A stretch of 64,000 nt of DNA from Micromonospora polyrhachis (lineage in GTDB: Bacteria > Actinomycetota > Actinomycetes > Mycobacteriales > Micromonosporaceae). A program made the translations under genes and the position numbers. The first letter of the stretch is position 1. Each line of letters opens with the position of its first letter. The stretch is from assembly GCF_014203835.1 (NCBI RefSeq), contig NZ_JACHJW010000001.1, positions 1,612,001 to 1,676,000 of the forward strand, given 5' to 3'. Below the pieces are notes generated by a model. The model searched no databases and was not told the origin of the DNA. It saw only the letters and a list, made by a program, of their open reading frames with translations. Positions 27,329 through 35,418 of this stretch are shown piece after piece.

Positions 27329-27426
27329 GACGCAAGCCGGGCCAGAGGCCGACGCAAGCCGGGCCAGAGGCCGACGCACCCTGGGCCGTGGCCAGAGGCC
27401 GACGCACCCTGGGCCGTGGCCAGGGG
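27329..27426. repeat. GC-rich tandem repeats upstream of the glyA riboswitch
   Basis: Two 22-bp units of GACGCAAGCCGGGCCAGAGG (27329, 27351) pass into two 28-bp units sharing the same start and end (27373, 27401). Together they fill the space just before the glyA promoter/riboswitch. Confidence 0.8.
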
Positions 27427-27454
27427 ACCATCGGAGACCGGATAGCATCTTCGC

Positions 27455-27537
27455 CGTACCCGCGACTGGCGCAGCGAGGTGGAAACGACCACCGGGGAGC
27501 GACCGTAGAGGAGTGCACCGCGCGCCTGGGTGCATCC
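27455..27537 (+). ncRNA. ZTP (pfl) riboswitch upstream of glyA
   Basis: Matches the two conserved blocks of the ZTP/ZMP-binding pfl motif. The first is GACTGGCG...GAGGTGGAAAC then CCACCGGGGAGCGACC (27464-27503). The second is a 3' hairpin TGCACC-GCGCGCCT-GGGTGCA (27514-27534) presenting the CCGCnNGCCTGGG loop. The Shine-Dalgarno AGGAGG follows at 27559-27564. ZTP accumulates when 10-formyl-tetrahydrofolate is low, so switching on glyA restores one-carbon units. Confidence 0.85.
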
Positions 27538-27570
27538 CGCTAGGCACCGCCGCCTGCCAGGAGGACGCTC

Positions 27571-28836
27571 GTGCACGTACCACCGATCCCCAGCCTCGCC
27601 ACCGAGGACCCGCAGCTCGCCGCCCTGATCGAGGGGGAGGCACAGCGCCAGCACGACAAGCTCCGAATGATCGCCTCGGAGAACTACGTCTCCACCGCCG
27701 TGCTGGAAGCCAGTGGCACGGTGTTGACCAACAAGTACTCCGAGGGGTACGCCGGCAAGCGCTACTACGAGGGTCAGCAGTTCGTCGACCAGATCGAGAC
27801 GCTGGCCATCGAGCGCGCCAAGGCCGTCTTCGGTGTCGACCACGCCAACGTGCAGCCGTACTCCGGCTCGCCGGCCAACCTCGCCGTCTACCTGGCCTTC
27901 CTCTCCCCCGGTGACAAGGTGATGGGGATGGCGCTGCCGATGGGCGGCCACCTCACCCACGGTTGGTCGGTCTCGGCCACCGGCAAGTGGTTCACCTCGG
28001 TCCGCTACAACGTCTCAAAGGAGACCGGCCGGATCGACCTCGACGAGGTACGTGACATCGCCCACCGCGAGCAGCCAAAGGTGATCTTCTGCGGCGGCAC
28101 TGCGGTGCCCCGGACCATCGATTTTCCCGGTTTCGCCGAGATCGCCCGTGAGGTCGGGGCGGTGCTGGTGGCCGACATCGCGCACATCGCCGGCCTGATC
28201 GCCGGTGGCGCGCACCCCTCGCCGGTCGGCTACGCCGACGTCATCACCACCACCACGCACAAGACCCTGCGTGGTCCGCGCGGCGCAATGATCATGACGA
28301 CGGCGGAGCACGCCGCCGCGATCGACAAGGCGGTCTTCCCCGGCCTCCAGGGTGGTCCGCACAACCACACCACCGCCGGCATCGCGGTAGCGCTGAAGGA
28401 GGCCGGCACCGACGACTTCCGGGCGTACGCCCACCAGGTCGTCGCCAACGCCAAGGCGCTGGCCGCCGCGCTGACCGAGCGCGGATTCGCGCTCTCCTCC
28501 GGCGGCACCGACAACCACCTGATCCTGGCCGACCTGACTCCCAAGGAGATCGGGGGCAAGCCGGCCGCGCAGGCGCTGGACCGGGCCGGCATCGAGCTGA
28601 ACTACAACACCGTGCCGTACGACACGCGTAAGCCGTTCGACCCGTCCGGCATCCGGCTCGGCACTGCCGCGCTGACCACCCGAGGGCTCACCGAGGAGCA
28701 GATGCCGCAGGTGGCTGCCTGGATGGATGAGGCGATCACGGCAGCCGGCAAGAACGACGAGGCGACCCTGGAGCGGATCGCGGGCGAGGTGCGGGACCTG
28801 CTCGCGTCGTACCCGATGCCGGGCTTCGCCCGCTAG
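27571..28836 (+). CDS. glyA: serine hydroxymethyltransferase
   Basis: PLP enzyme interconverting serine + THF with glycine + 5,10-methylene-THF. 421 residues, full length. Motifs: the KLRMIASENYVS-like N-terminus, TNKYSEGYAGKRYYEG, and the PLP Lys in TTTTHKTLRGPRG (~229). GTG start with AGGAGG six bases upstream. Controlled by the ZTP riboswitch in front and ended by a 20-bp hairpin. Confidence 0.97.
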   Translation: MHVPPIPSLATEDPQLAALIEGEAQRQHDKLRMIASENYVSTAVLEASGTVLTNKYSEGYAGKRYYEGQQFVDQIETLAIERAKAVFGVDHANVQPYSGSPANLAVYLAFLSPGDKVMGMALPMGGHLTHGWSVSATGKWFTSVRYNVSKETGRIDLDEVRDIAHREQPKVIFCGGTAVPRTIDFPGFAEIAREVGAVLVADIAHIAGLIAGGAHPSPVGYADVITTTTHKTLRGPRGAMIMTTAEHAAAIDKAVFPGLQGGPHNHTTAGIAVALKEAGTDDFRAYAHQVVANAKALAAALTERGFALSSGGTDNHLILADLTPKEIGGKPAAQALDRAGIELNYNTVPYDTRKPFDPSGIRLGTAALTTRGLTEEQMPQVAAWMDEAITAAGKNDEATLERIAGEVRDLLASYPMPGFAR

Positions 28837-28849
28837 GACGCCAACGAGT

Positions 28850-28893
28850 CGCCGGCTGCGGTGCGACCCGAGTGGGTCGCACCGCAGCCGGCG
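28850..28893. terminator. long bidirectional terminator after glyA
   Basis: Perfect 20-bp stem (CGCCGGCTGCGGTGCGACCC and its complement) closed by a GAGT loop, 13 bp past the glyA stop and 13 bp before the stop of the convergent DUF998 gene. Confidence 0.9.
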
Positions 28894-28906
28894 ATGCAGG
28901 GAACCG

Positions 28907-29617
28907 CTAGCGTGCGCGATCCAGTTGTCGCCACTGCTGTACGCCGAGCAGGGTCAGCCAGGCAAAGCCGGTGACGACGGCGATGCGTTGGAACAGTCCG
29001 CCGTACTCCACCAGGCTCGCTACCTGGGCAAAGGCCAGGTTGGAGAGTTCGAGCGCGGCCACGAAGACGATCACCGAGGCGACCGAATAGGTCAGCCAGC
29101 CCCATCGCTTCTCAGTCGCGAACCGTCGGGCGAGTACGACGAAGGCGATCGGTAGCGCCAGGAACCCGGGGATCGACACCAGATCGTGCAGGATGCCGTG
29201 CCAGGTCGGTTGCGAAATCTGGTCGGGTGTCCCGGCCGGGAAACCGCTGATCGGGTCGGTGACGAAGATCCCCGCGCCGATCAGGGTGATCCCCCAGCAG
29301 CCGACCAGCAACGGCCCCCAGGTCGCACCCCGGCCCGGTCGAAGCGCTCGGCGTAGGCCAAGGGCGAAGGCCATCGTCAGCAGACCGGCGGCGATGAAGT
29401 TGACGTCCTGGATCCACCCGAGTTGACCGAGGGCCAACGAACTGACCGGATGCCGCAACGGTTCGTAGTCGGCCCGGGTGGCCCCCTGGACGAGGAACAC
29501 GAGGACGAAGAGTGGGCCGGCAAGCACTCCGCAGGCCAGGAGCCGTCTGGTCAGGGCCGGCCCGGACCGGCGAGGTGCCGGTCCGGGTGTCGCGGTACGC
29601 GTGAGCGTCGTCGTCAT
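28907..29617 (-). CDS. DUF998 membrane protein
   Basis: 236 residues with six hydrophobic segments. DUF998 features: an early VSSLALGQLGWIQDVNF stretch, FVTDPISGFPAGTP and WHGILHDLVSIPGFLALP. Members are integral membrane proteins of unknown function. Its ATG overlaps the stop of the Clp-N gene by four bases, making it the third gene of the HTH/Clp-N/DUF998 operon. Confidence 0.85.
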   Translation of the reverse strand: MTTTLTRTATPGPAPRRSGPALTRRLLACGVLAGPLFVLVFLVQGATRADYEPLRHPVSSLALGQLGWIQDVNFIAAGLLTMAFALGLRRALRPGRGATWGPLLVGCWGITLIGAGIFVTDPISGFPAGTPDQISQPTWHGILHDLVSIPGFLALPIAFVVLARRFATEKRWGWLTYSVASVIVFVAALELSNLAFAQVASLVEYGGLFQRIAVVTGFAWLTLLGVQQWRQLDRAR

Positions 29618-30246
29618 CGCGTACCGACCTCAGGTTGCCTTGCCAACTCGGCGAGGGTCGCGGCTCGGAGCGCCTCGGTGGTGACGCCGGCCTCGGCGAG
29701 GACCGTGGCGGAAAGGCCGGCGTCGTCGCGAAGCAGGCCGAGCAGGATGTGTTCGGTACCGATGTGCCGGTGACGCAGGTGAAGGGCTTCCCGCAGCGCC
29801 AGTTCGAGGGTCTTCTTGGCCCGTGGGGTGAACCCGGGACCGAGTTTGGACACCTTGGACTCACCACCCTGGCTGGCGCGCTGCCAGGGCCAGAGCCGCT
29901 CGCGTCGGGGCGTTGCCGGCGGGGGCACGGCCAGCGCCTCCGGCCCGAGGGACTCCTCGATCCGCGCCAGCACCGCGTCGAGGTCGATGCCGATCGTCCG
30001 TAGGGCGGCAGCGTCCTCGTCGCCGAGGATCTGCGACTGTCCATCGGTCAACCGCACCACGTCGGACCGGACCTGTGCCCGGTCGAGGCCAGCCTGACGC
30101 AGCACGGTGGCGGCGATGTCGGTCTCCTCGGAGAGCAGCGCCAACAGGAGATGCTCGGTGCCGACCTTCGCGTGGTTCAACTGCTGGGCGGTGATCCGGG
30201 CGTTGATCACCGTTTCACGAGCCGCAGCGGTGAATCGTTCGAACAT
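29614..30246 (-). CDS. Clp N-terminal-domain protein (no ATPase)
   Basis: 210 residues with two Clp-N repeats: residues ~1-70 (MFERFTAAARETVINARITAQQLNHAKVGTEHLLLALL) and ~137-205 (TPRAKKTLELALREALHLRHRHIGTEHILLGLL), joined by a linker. This is the substrate/adaptor-binding part of ClpC/ClpA without any AAA+ module. It could compete for or deliver ClpC substrates or adaptors; that is inference. Starts directly at the HTH gene's stop codon. Confidence 0.9.
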   Translation of the reverse strand: MFERFTAAARETVINARITAQQLNHAKVGTEHLLLALLSEETDIAATVLRQAGLDRAQVRSDVVRLTDGQSQILGDEDAAALRTIGIDLDAVLARIEESLGPEALAVPPPATPRRERLWPWQRASQGGESKVSKLGPGFTPRAKKTLELALREALHLRHRHIGTEHILLGLLRDDAGLSATVLAEAGVTTEALRAATLAELARQPEVGTR

Positions 30247-30483
30247 TCAATCCTCCCGTGGGCCTGGTGCCGGCATTCGACCGGCGTACTTCTTGTGAAC
30301 GGCCTGTCTGGTGACCCCCAGCGCGTCGGCGATCTCCTGCCAGGACCAACCTTGTCGTCTGGCGTTGGCGACCTGCGCCGCCTCCAGGGTTTCCGCCAGG
30401 CGGCGCAGCGCCAGCGTGGCCCGTAGACCCGCTCGGGCGTCCGCGCCGCTGGCTTCCGTGGCCAGATCCGCCACATCACTCAT
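30247..30483 (-). CDS. small HTH regulator of the Clp-N operon
   Basis: 78 residues from the ATG at 30483. A GTG at 30504 would place one of the palindromic operators inside the gene, so the shorter form is preferred. The C-terminal half has the HTH WSWQEIADALGVTRQAVHKKYAG; the N-terminal half is helical (ALRRLAETLEAAQVANARRQG). Such regulators sit next to Clp-N proteins in many actinomycetes. Two palindromes directly upstream suggest autoregulation. No Shine-Dalgarno, so possibly leaderless. Confidence 0.85.
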   Translation of the reverse strand: MSDVADLATEASGADARAGLRATLALRRLAETLEAAQVANARRQGWSWQEIADALGVTRQAVHKKYAGRMPAPGPRED

Positions 30484-30486
30484 GAC

Positions 30487-30531
30487 GTCAACCGTAGTTG
30501 ACAACGACCGACGGCGTCAACTCTAGTTGAC
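30487..30531. promoter_or_regulatory. twin palindromic operators of the HTH/Clp-N operon
   Basis: GTCAACCGTAGTTGAC (30487-30502) and GTCAACTCTAGTTGAC (30516-30531), 29 bp apart. The second has perfect 7-bp arms, the first 6-bp arms. They lie between the HTH start and the divergent PH-like gene, covering the promoter zone of both. Confidence 0.75.
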
Positions 30532-30586
30532 ATCTATGAGCGCGCCCGCCGGTAGCGCACTCCGGCAGGGGTGCGAAAATCGCCGG

Positions 30587-30964
30587 GTGAGCAGCGCCAA
30601 CACCATCCGCTTCCGACACAGCCAGGCGATCTTGGTAGCCGCGATCGTCGCGTTCATCGGCACCCTGCCGCTGGCCTCCGCCCGATGGTTCCTGGTCCCG
30701 CTGCTACTCGTACCACTGGCGGTCGGGGTGTGGGCCTGGCGCGCCGGCACCGACGCCGACCCACAGGGGCTGCACCTACGCGCACTGTTCGGCCAGCGAC
30801 TCATCCCCTGGTCACGGGTCGTCGAACTGACCGCCGACCCGCGCGGTCAGGCCGTCGTCCGGCTCGACGACGGCAGCCACACCCGGCTGCCCGCCGTACG
30901 CGCCGAAGACCTGCACAAGCTCGTCACCGCCAGCGGCCAGACCATCGAGGATCCCGCTCAGTAG
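30587..30964 (+). CDS. PH-like domain membrane protein
   Basis: 125 residues from the GTG at 30587. Two hydrophobic segments (~13-50) are followed by a soluble bacterial-PH-like region: DPQGLHLRALFGQRLIPWSRVVEL, typical of the 'PH domain-containing protein' family of actinomycetes. Its stop overlaps the convergent dehydrogenase stop by seven bases. Confidence 0.75.
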   Translation: MSSANTIRFRHSQAILVAAIVAFIGTLPLASARWFLVPLLLVPLAVGVWAWRAGTDADPQGLHLRALFGQRLIPWSRVVELTADPRGQAVVRLDDGSHTRLPAVRAEDLHKLVTASGQTIEDPAQ

Positions 30965-31875
30965 CCGTCCACCACCTCGTTGACCAGTGGCTCGCCGGCC
31001 GCGTACCGCCGCAACTGCGCGCCGACCAGCCGATACGCCCGGGGCAGCAGGCCGGAGACCGATCCGCCGACATGCGGGGTGAGCAGCACGTTGGGCAGCC
31101 CCCAGAGCGGATGACCGGCGGGTAGCGGCTCCGGGTCGGTGACGTCCATCGCCGCCCCGATCCGGCCGGTACGCAACTCGGCGACCAGGGCCTCGGTATC
31201 GGCCACCGGACCCCGGGCGGCGTTGACCAGCAGAGCCCCATCGGGCAGGGCGGCCAGGAACCGGGCGTCGATCATCCCCCGGGTCTGCTCGGTGAGCGGC
31301 ACGATGACGACCACGACGTCGGCCGCCGGCAACAGCCCTGGCAGGTCGGCCACGCCGTACACGCCCTCGGCCGGTCGGGCGGTGCGCGCCACCATCGTGA
31401 GCGTCACCTCGAACGGCTCCAGCCGACGCCGGATCGCGGCGCCGATCGAACCGGCCCCGACGATCAACACCCGCTTACCGGCCAGCTCGCCAGTCGCCTC
31501 CGGGGCCCACTCCCCTCGGGCCTGGGCCCGCACGAAGGTCGGGAAGGCCCGCAGGTACGACAGGATCGCGGTGACCACCCACTCGGCGGTCGACGAGTCG
31601 TGCACCCCTCGGGCGTCGCAGAGAGTCACCCCGTCGGGCAGCCGACCGACCCAGACGTCCGCCCCCGCCGACAGCAACTGGACCACCCGCAGGTCGGGCA
31701 GGGCGGCCGCGACCGGCACCGACTCCGTCTGGGACAGGAACGGCGGCACCCAGAACTCGACCCCGACCGGGTCCGGGGCCTGCCGGGCCGGCTCGGCGAC
31801 CACCTCGACGGCAACCCCGGACGGAATCTCACCAAGCAACTCGCGGCCCCGCTCGTGGGCGATCCAGACCTTCAC
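30958..31875 (-). CDS. D-isomer-specific 2-hydroxyacid dehydrogenase
   Basis: NAD(P)-dependent reductase of 2-oxo acids, 305 residues. The Rossmann motif VGAGSIGAAIRRRL sits at ~137-150; catalytic neighbourhoods are VNAARGPVADTEAL (Arg), DVTDPEPLP (Glu) and TPHVGGSV (His). The compact length fits the GhrA/phosphonate-dehydrogenase-like branch. The substrate cannot be told. An acetyltransferase remnant lies upstream. Confidence 0.88.
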   Translation of the reverse strand: MKVWIAHERGRELLGEIPSGVAVEVVAEPARQAPDPVGVEFWVPPFLSQTESVPVAAALPDLRVVQLLSAGADVWVGRLPDGVTLCDARGVHDSSTAEWVVTAILSYLRAFPTFVRAQARGEWAPEATGELAGKRVLIVGAGSIGAAIRRRLEPFEVTLTMVARTARPAEGVYGVADLPGLLPAADVVVVIVPLTEQTRGMIDARFLAALPDGALLVNAARGPVADTEALVAELRTGRIGAAMDVTDPEPLPAGHPLWGLPNVLLTPHVGGSVSGLLPRAYRLVGAQLRRYAAGEPLVNEVVDGY

Positions 31876-31903
31876 GCTCGCCGACGATAGCCGGAACGAA
31901 CCA

Positions 31904-32128
31904 TCACCGCTTTCGGCGCACGGTGGCCGTACTTCCAGTCACCAAAGTTGCCAGCGGAACGGCATCGGCCACGACCGCACCGGCCGCGACCCCGGCGTCA
32001 CGGCGTCACGGCGTCACGGCCGATGCTGACGCCCGGCAAGATCGTGGCACCGGCACCGATCCACACGTTCTGCGCCACGTCGATGGGTCCACCGCTGAGC
32101 CACCCCCATCGCTCCACAGGATCCACCG
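31904..32128 (-). pseudogene. hexapeptide acetyltransferase remnant, frameshifted
   Basis: In one minus-strand frame: DPVERWGWLSGGPIDVAQNV, WIGAGATILPGVSIGRDAV, then a stop. In another frame directly after: GVAAGAVVADAVPLATLVTG and an RRKR end. Together they read like the C-terminal half of a left-handed beta-helix O-acetyltransferase (MaaT/LacA type). The frames are separated by three copies of the 8-bp unit GCGTCACG (32007-32030). Removing two copies restores one continuous frame. The 5' half is missing, replaced by the 3' end of the glycosyltransferase gene. Confidence 0.7.
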
Positions 32129-32150
32129 GTGCGAGCGGTCGTACTCCGGT

Positions 32151-34100
32151 TCAACCGAGCGGCAGGTCGACCGGCCCGGCCGGCTGGTAGATGTCGTAGC
32201 CAGCGACTCGGGTCACGGTGACCGGGACGGCACTGTCGCGCAGATACCCAGCGACCGCCCCGCTCAACGGCGTACCGGCCGGCAGCACATAGGCGGGGCG
32301 CTCGGCACGCCGGACCTGCTCCCGGTACGGCAGGTAGCGGTCCCAACCAACCCGTAGGTCGTCGCGGATCACCGCGCAGACCAGCCGTTCCTCGGTCATG
32401 AAGGTGAGGTTGTTGCAGGTCCAGTACTCGCTGTAGAAGCGGTTGACACCGAGCCGGTCGAGGGTCGCCACCAACTCCCGCCGTTCCTCGGCCACCCGAG
32501 CCAACTCCGGCGCCTTGGCGATCATCGAGCCGGTGGCCACCACCATGGTCACCGCCAACGCCACCAGCGGGACCAGAGCGGCCCACCGGGTCAGTGCGGG
32601 ACGCCGCGACGCATCCCGGCCGCCCCCGACCGGATTCGGGCCACGACCGGAAGCCGCCACCGCCCACAGCGGCCAGAGCACTGCCGGGGTGGAGATCAAC
32701 AGCGTGTGCAGATAGCGGGAACTCTCCACCGGCGTGGCGCCGGCGGCACCGCTGACGGCGTACGCGAGCAGGGTCAGCGCAGCCCCGACGACCAGGGCGA
32801 GCCGCCCGGCCTGCCGGACCCGCTCGTCGGTCGCGGCCGATGCCGATCCGACTGTGCCGGCCACCGACAGCGGCGACCCAGCCGCATCAGACACCGACAG
32901 CGGCAATCCGGCTACGCCGGACACCGCCGGCCGCGACCCAACCGCATCAGACACCGACAGCGGCAATCCGGCTACGCCGGACACCGCCGGCCGCGACCCA
33001 ACCGCATCAGACACCGACAGCGGCAATCCGGCTACGCCGGACACCGCCGGCCGCGACCCAACCGCATCAGACACCGACAGCGGCAATCCGGCTGCGCCGG
33101 ACACCGCCGTCGAAGCCCGGCGCAGTCCCCGGACCGCGAGCACCCCGGCCGCGACCAGCAGGATCGGATAGGCGACGCCCCACCACATCTGCCAGGGCGC
33201 ACACTGGCTCGGGGCGCACAGTCCGCCGCTCATCGGCAGGCCGAAGAGAAGCCCACCGTAGAGGCGGTCCGGCCAGGACGCGTCCGCGCCGCCGCTGAGG
33301 TTGGCGTAGATGGCCAGGGAGCGGTGCTCCGGGGCGGCGATCAGGTTGTGCAGCACGATCGGGATCAGCCCGACCAGCAGACCGCCGACGAGCGCCAGGC
33401 CGTCCCGGCCCCGCAGCGCCCGTACCCCGGTGACCAGCAGCAGCATCAGGCCGGCCGCGCCGACGTACGGCAGGATCAGCCAGTCGTCCCAGAGGGTGAG
33501 GCCGGCGACGAGCCCCCATCCGGCGAAGGCAAGCCACCGGCGGCGTACCACCCCGAACCCGAGGTTGACCGCCAGCAGCACCAGCAGCACCCCGATCGGG
33601 TTCATCTCCGGGTAGCCGCCCCCGGCGATGAGCTGGTTCTTCAGGATGCGGTCGGAGCCGAGGGCGAGCAGACCCACCGTGACCGCCGCCAGCCACGGGC
33701 TGTAGAGCCGCCGGGTCAGCTGCCAGATCAACACCAGGAAGACGGCGTAGAGCAGCAGGTTGGGCAGGCGTAGTGCGAAAGTGGACGATCCGAAGAGGGC
33801 GAAGAGCGGCACCGCCAGGTACGACTCCAGAGCCCCCATGTAGTACTGGCCGTAGAAGAAAAGTGGAAACTCCCGCCCCTGCACGATGTGCATGGTGACC
33901 AGCCCGCTGGTCGCCTCGTCGCTGTTGGCCGGGGGTAGTTCGGCGAGGAGCACGGCCAGTCGGTAACCGACGCCGAGCACGCCGAACACCACCGCGAGCC
34001 AGGCAACAGAAGGCCACCGGGTAAGACCAGCCGTCGCAGTCTTGGACACGGACGGCTCTCCCGCCCTCAGGATCGTCATCGCCAGCAGTTTCGCACGCAT
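32151..34100 (-). CDS. GT39-like membrane glycosyltransferase with tandem repeat
   Basis: 649 residues, polytopic. An early NSDEATSGLVTMHIVQG stretch carries the Asp-Glu pair typical of the first loop of PMT/ArnT-type (GT39/GT83) lipid-linked sugar transferases. Then FFYGQYYMGALESYLAVPLF and about 11 hydrophobic segments. A 20-residue repeat (AVSGVAGLPLSVSDAVGSRP) occurs three times plus partial copies at ~328-415, encoded by the 60-bp DNA repeat at 32869-33118. The C-terminal ~100 residues are soluble. Acceptor unknown. Confidence 0.75.
   Translation of the reverse strand: MRAKLLAMTILRAGEPSVSKTATAGLTRWPSVAWLAVVFGVLGVGYRLAVLLAELPPANSDEATSGLVTMHIVQGREFPLFFYGQYYMGALESYLAVPLFALFGSSTFALRLPNLLLYAVFLVLIWQLTRRLYSPWLAAVTVGLLALGSDRILKNQLIAGGGYPEMNPIGVLLVLLAVNLGFGVVRRRWLAFAGWGLVAGLTLWDDWLILPYVGAAGLMLLLVTGVRALRGRDGLALVGGLLVGLIPIVLHNLIAAPEHRSLAIYANLSGGADASWPDRLYGGLLFGLPMSGGLCAPSQCAPWQMWWGVAYPILLVAAGVLAVRGLRRASTAVSGAAGLPLSVSDAVGSRPAVSGVAGLPLSVSDAVGSRPAVSGVAGLPLSVSDAVGSRPAVSGVAGLPLSVSDAAGSPLSVAGTVGSASAATDERVRQAGRLALVVGAALTLLAYAVSGAAGATPVESSRYLHTLLISTPAVLWPLWAVAASGRGPNPVGGGRDASRRPALTRWAALVPLVALAVTMVVATGSMIAKAPELARVAEERRELVATLDRLGVNRFYSEYWTCNNLTFMTEERLVCAVIRDDLRVGWDRYLPYREQVRRAERPAYVLPAGTPLSGAVAGYLRDSAVPVTVTRVAGYDIYQPAGPVDLPLG
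32869..33118. repeat. 60-bp tandem repeat (~4 copies) inside the glycosyltransferase
   Basis: Successive 60-bp units at 32881, 32941, 33001 and 33061 are nearly identical; 32941-33000 and 33001-33060 are exact copies. Each contains an inner near-repeat. It is in frame and encodes 20 residues per unit. The near-identity implies recent expansion. Confidence 0.95.
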
Positions 34101-34158
34101 CCCCGATCGTCGTTGAATCCGGCGCGGCAGCGCGGCGAGACATGGCTACCCTTGGGCA

Positions 34159-35340
34159 GTGAGCCTTCGTCCTCCGTACCCCCGGCCCACCCGTACCCGG
34201 GCGGCGGTCGCGCTCTGCGCGGCGGTCGTCCTCGCGACCGGCGGTTGTGCCTTCGGCGAGCCTGAGCCCGACCCCGCCGGCGAACCTCCGAGATTTCCCA
34301 CCCCGTCCGTGTCGCCCAGCCAGGGCGGTGGCGTCGACCAGCAGGTGGCGGCGACGGTGCTGGCCAAGGGGCTGCGGGTGCCCTGGGGCATCGGCTTCCT
34401 GCCCGACGGCGGGGCGCTGGTCACCGAGCGGGACACCGCCAAGATCCTGAAGGTCGGCCCGGAGTCCGGGCCGGACGGGCTCAAGGTGACCACGGTGCAG
34501 ACCCTGGACGTGGTCGACGCGGCCGGTGAGGGGGGCCTGCTCGGGCTCGCCGTCTCGCCGGACTACGCGAAGGACCAGACGATCTTCGTCTACTACTCGA
34601 CCCGGCAGGACAACCGCATCGCCAAGCTGACGCTGGGCGCAGCCCCGACCCCGATCGTCACCGGCATCCCGCGCTCCGGCATCCACAACGGGGGACGGCT
34701 CGCGTTCGGCCCGGACGGGTTCCTCTACGCCACCACCGGGGACGCTTCCGACCGGGGCCTGTCGCAGGACGTCAAGAGCCTCGCCGGCAAGATCCTGCGG
34801 ATCACGAAGGACGGCAAGCCGGCCCCGGGCAACCCCTTCCCCAACTCGCCGGTCTGGTCGCTGGGGCATCGCAACCCGCAGGGCATCGCCTGGGACACCA
34901 GCAAGCGGATGTACGCCGCGGAGTTCGGGCAGAACACCTGGGACGAGATCAACCAGATCGAGCCGGGCAAGAACTACGGTTGGCCCGAGGTGGAGGGGCC
35001 CGGCAGGAACCCGGATTCCCGCTTCGTCGACCCGATCGTCAACTGGCAGACCGGGGACGCCTCCTGCTCCGGCCTGGCCGCCGTCGAACGTCTCCTCGTC
35101 ACCGCGTGTCTACGGGGCGAACGGGTGTGGCTGGTGGAACTCACCGCCTCGGGCGGTGTCCTCGGTCAGCCCCGGGCGCTGCTCACCGAAAAGTACGGGC
35201 GGCTACGCACCGCCGTCGTCGCCCCGGACGGCTCGCTCTGGGTCTCCACCTCCAACCACGACGGGCGGGGCCAGCCCAGCCCGGAGGACGACCGGATCAT
35301 CCGGCTGGTCTTCTCCGGCGGCGGAGCCGGCAAGAGCTGA
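34159..35340 (+). CDS. lipoprotein PQQ-type sugar dehydrogenase
   Basis: 393 residues. The signal peptide ends in the lipobox LATGGC (Cys ~30), so it is membrane-anchored outside the cell. A proline-rich spacer precedes the GSDH beta-propeller: PWGIGFLPDGGALVTERD, GEGGLLGLAVSPDY, GIHNGGRLAFGPDGFLYATTGD (the His is the PQQ-site base), SLGHRNPQGIAWD and GKNYGWPEVEG. This is the soluble glucose/sorbosone dehydrogenase family (YliI-like). Quinone use is inferred. Divergent from the glycosyltransferase with 58 bp between. Confidence 0.92.
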   Translation: MSLRPPYPRPTRTRAAVALCAAVVLATGGCAFGEPEPDPAGEPPRFPTPSVSPSQGGGVDQQVAATVLAKGLRVPWGIGFLPDGGALVTERDTAKILKVGPESGPDGLKVTTVQTLDVVDAAGEGGLLGLAVSPDYAKDQTIFVYYSTRQDNRIAKLTLGAAPTPIVTGIPRSGIHNGGRLAFGPDGFLYATTGDASDRGLSQDVKSLAGKILRITKDGKPAPGNPFPNSPVWSLGHRNPQGIAWDTSKRMYAAEFGQNTWDEINQIEPGKNYGWPEVEGPGRNPDSRFVDPIVNWQTGDASCSGLAAVERLLVTACLRGERVWLVELTASGGVLGQPRALLTEKYGRLRTAVVAPDGSLWVSTSNHDGRGQPSPEDDRIIRLVFSGGGAGKS

Positions 35341-35418
35341 CCCCGTCCGGCCGGGTTTGCCGTTTACTCGACTCGTCTGGCCGGGTTTGCCGAGATCATC
35401 CGTGGGGCAGGTGATGAT

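Noticed and set aside
30504-30504. Longer start (GTG at 30504) for the HTH regulator
   Set aside because: It would place a palindromic operator inside the coding region; the ATG at 30483 leaves both operators upstream.
31880-32150. Non-coding RNA in the gap before the glycosyltransferase 3' end
   Set aside because: Reading both minus-strand frames gives a clear hexapeptide acetyltransferase remnant, which explains the conservation-like pattern.
32869-33118. CRISPR array
   Set aside because: The repeats are contiguous 60-bp units without unique spacers, lie in frame inside a gene and encode a protein repeat.
33067-34869. 600-codon minus-strand frame over the glycosyltransferase and sugar dehydrogenase
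   Set aside because: Out of frame with both real genes; Arg/Gly-rich shadow that also crosses two real promoters.
35341-35418. Repeat CTGGCCGGGTTTGCCG (two copies) between the sugar dehydrogenase and phosphoesterase genes
   Set aside because: Only two short copies, no symmetry and no clear role; too weak to report as a finding.
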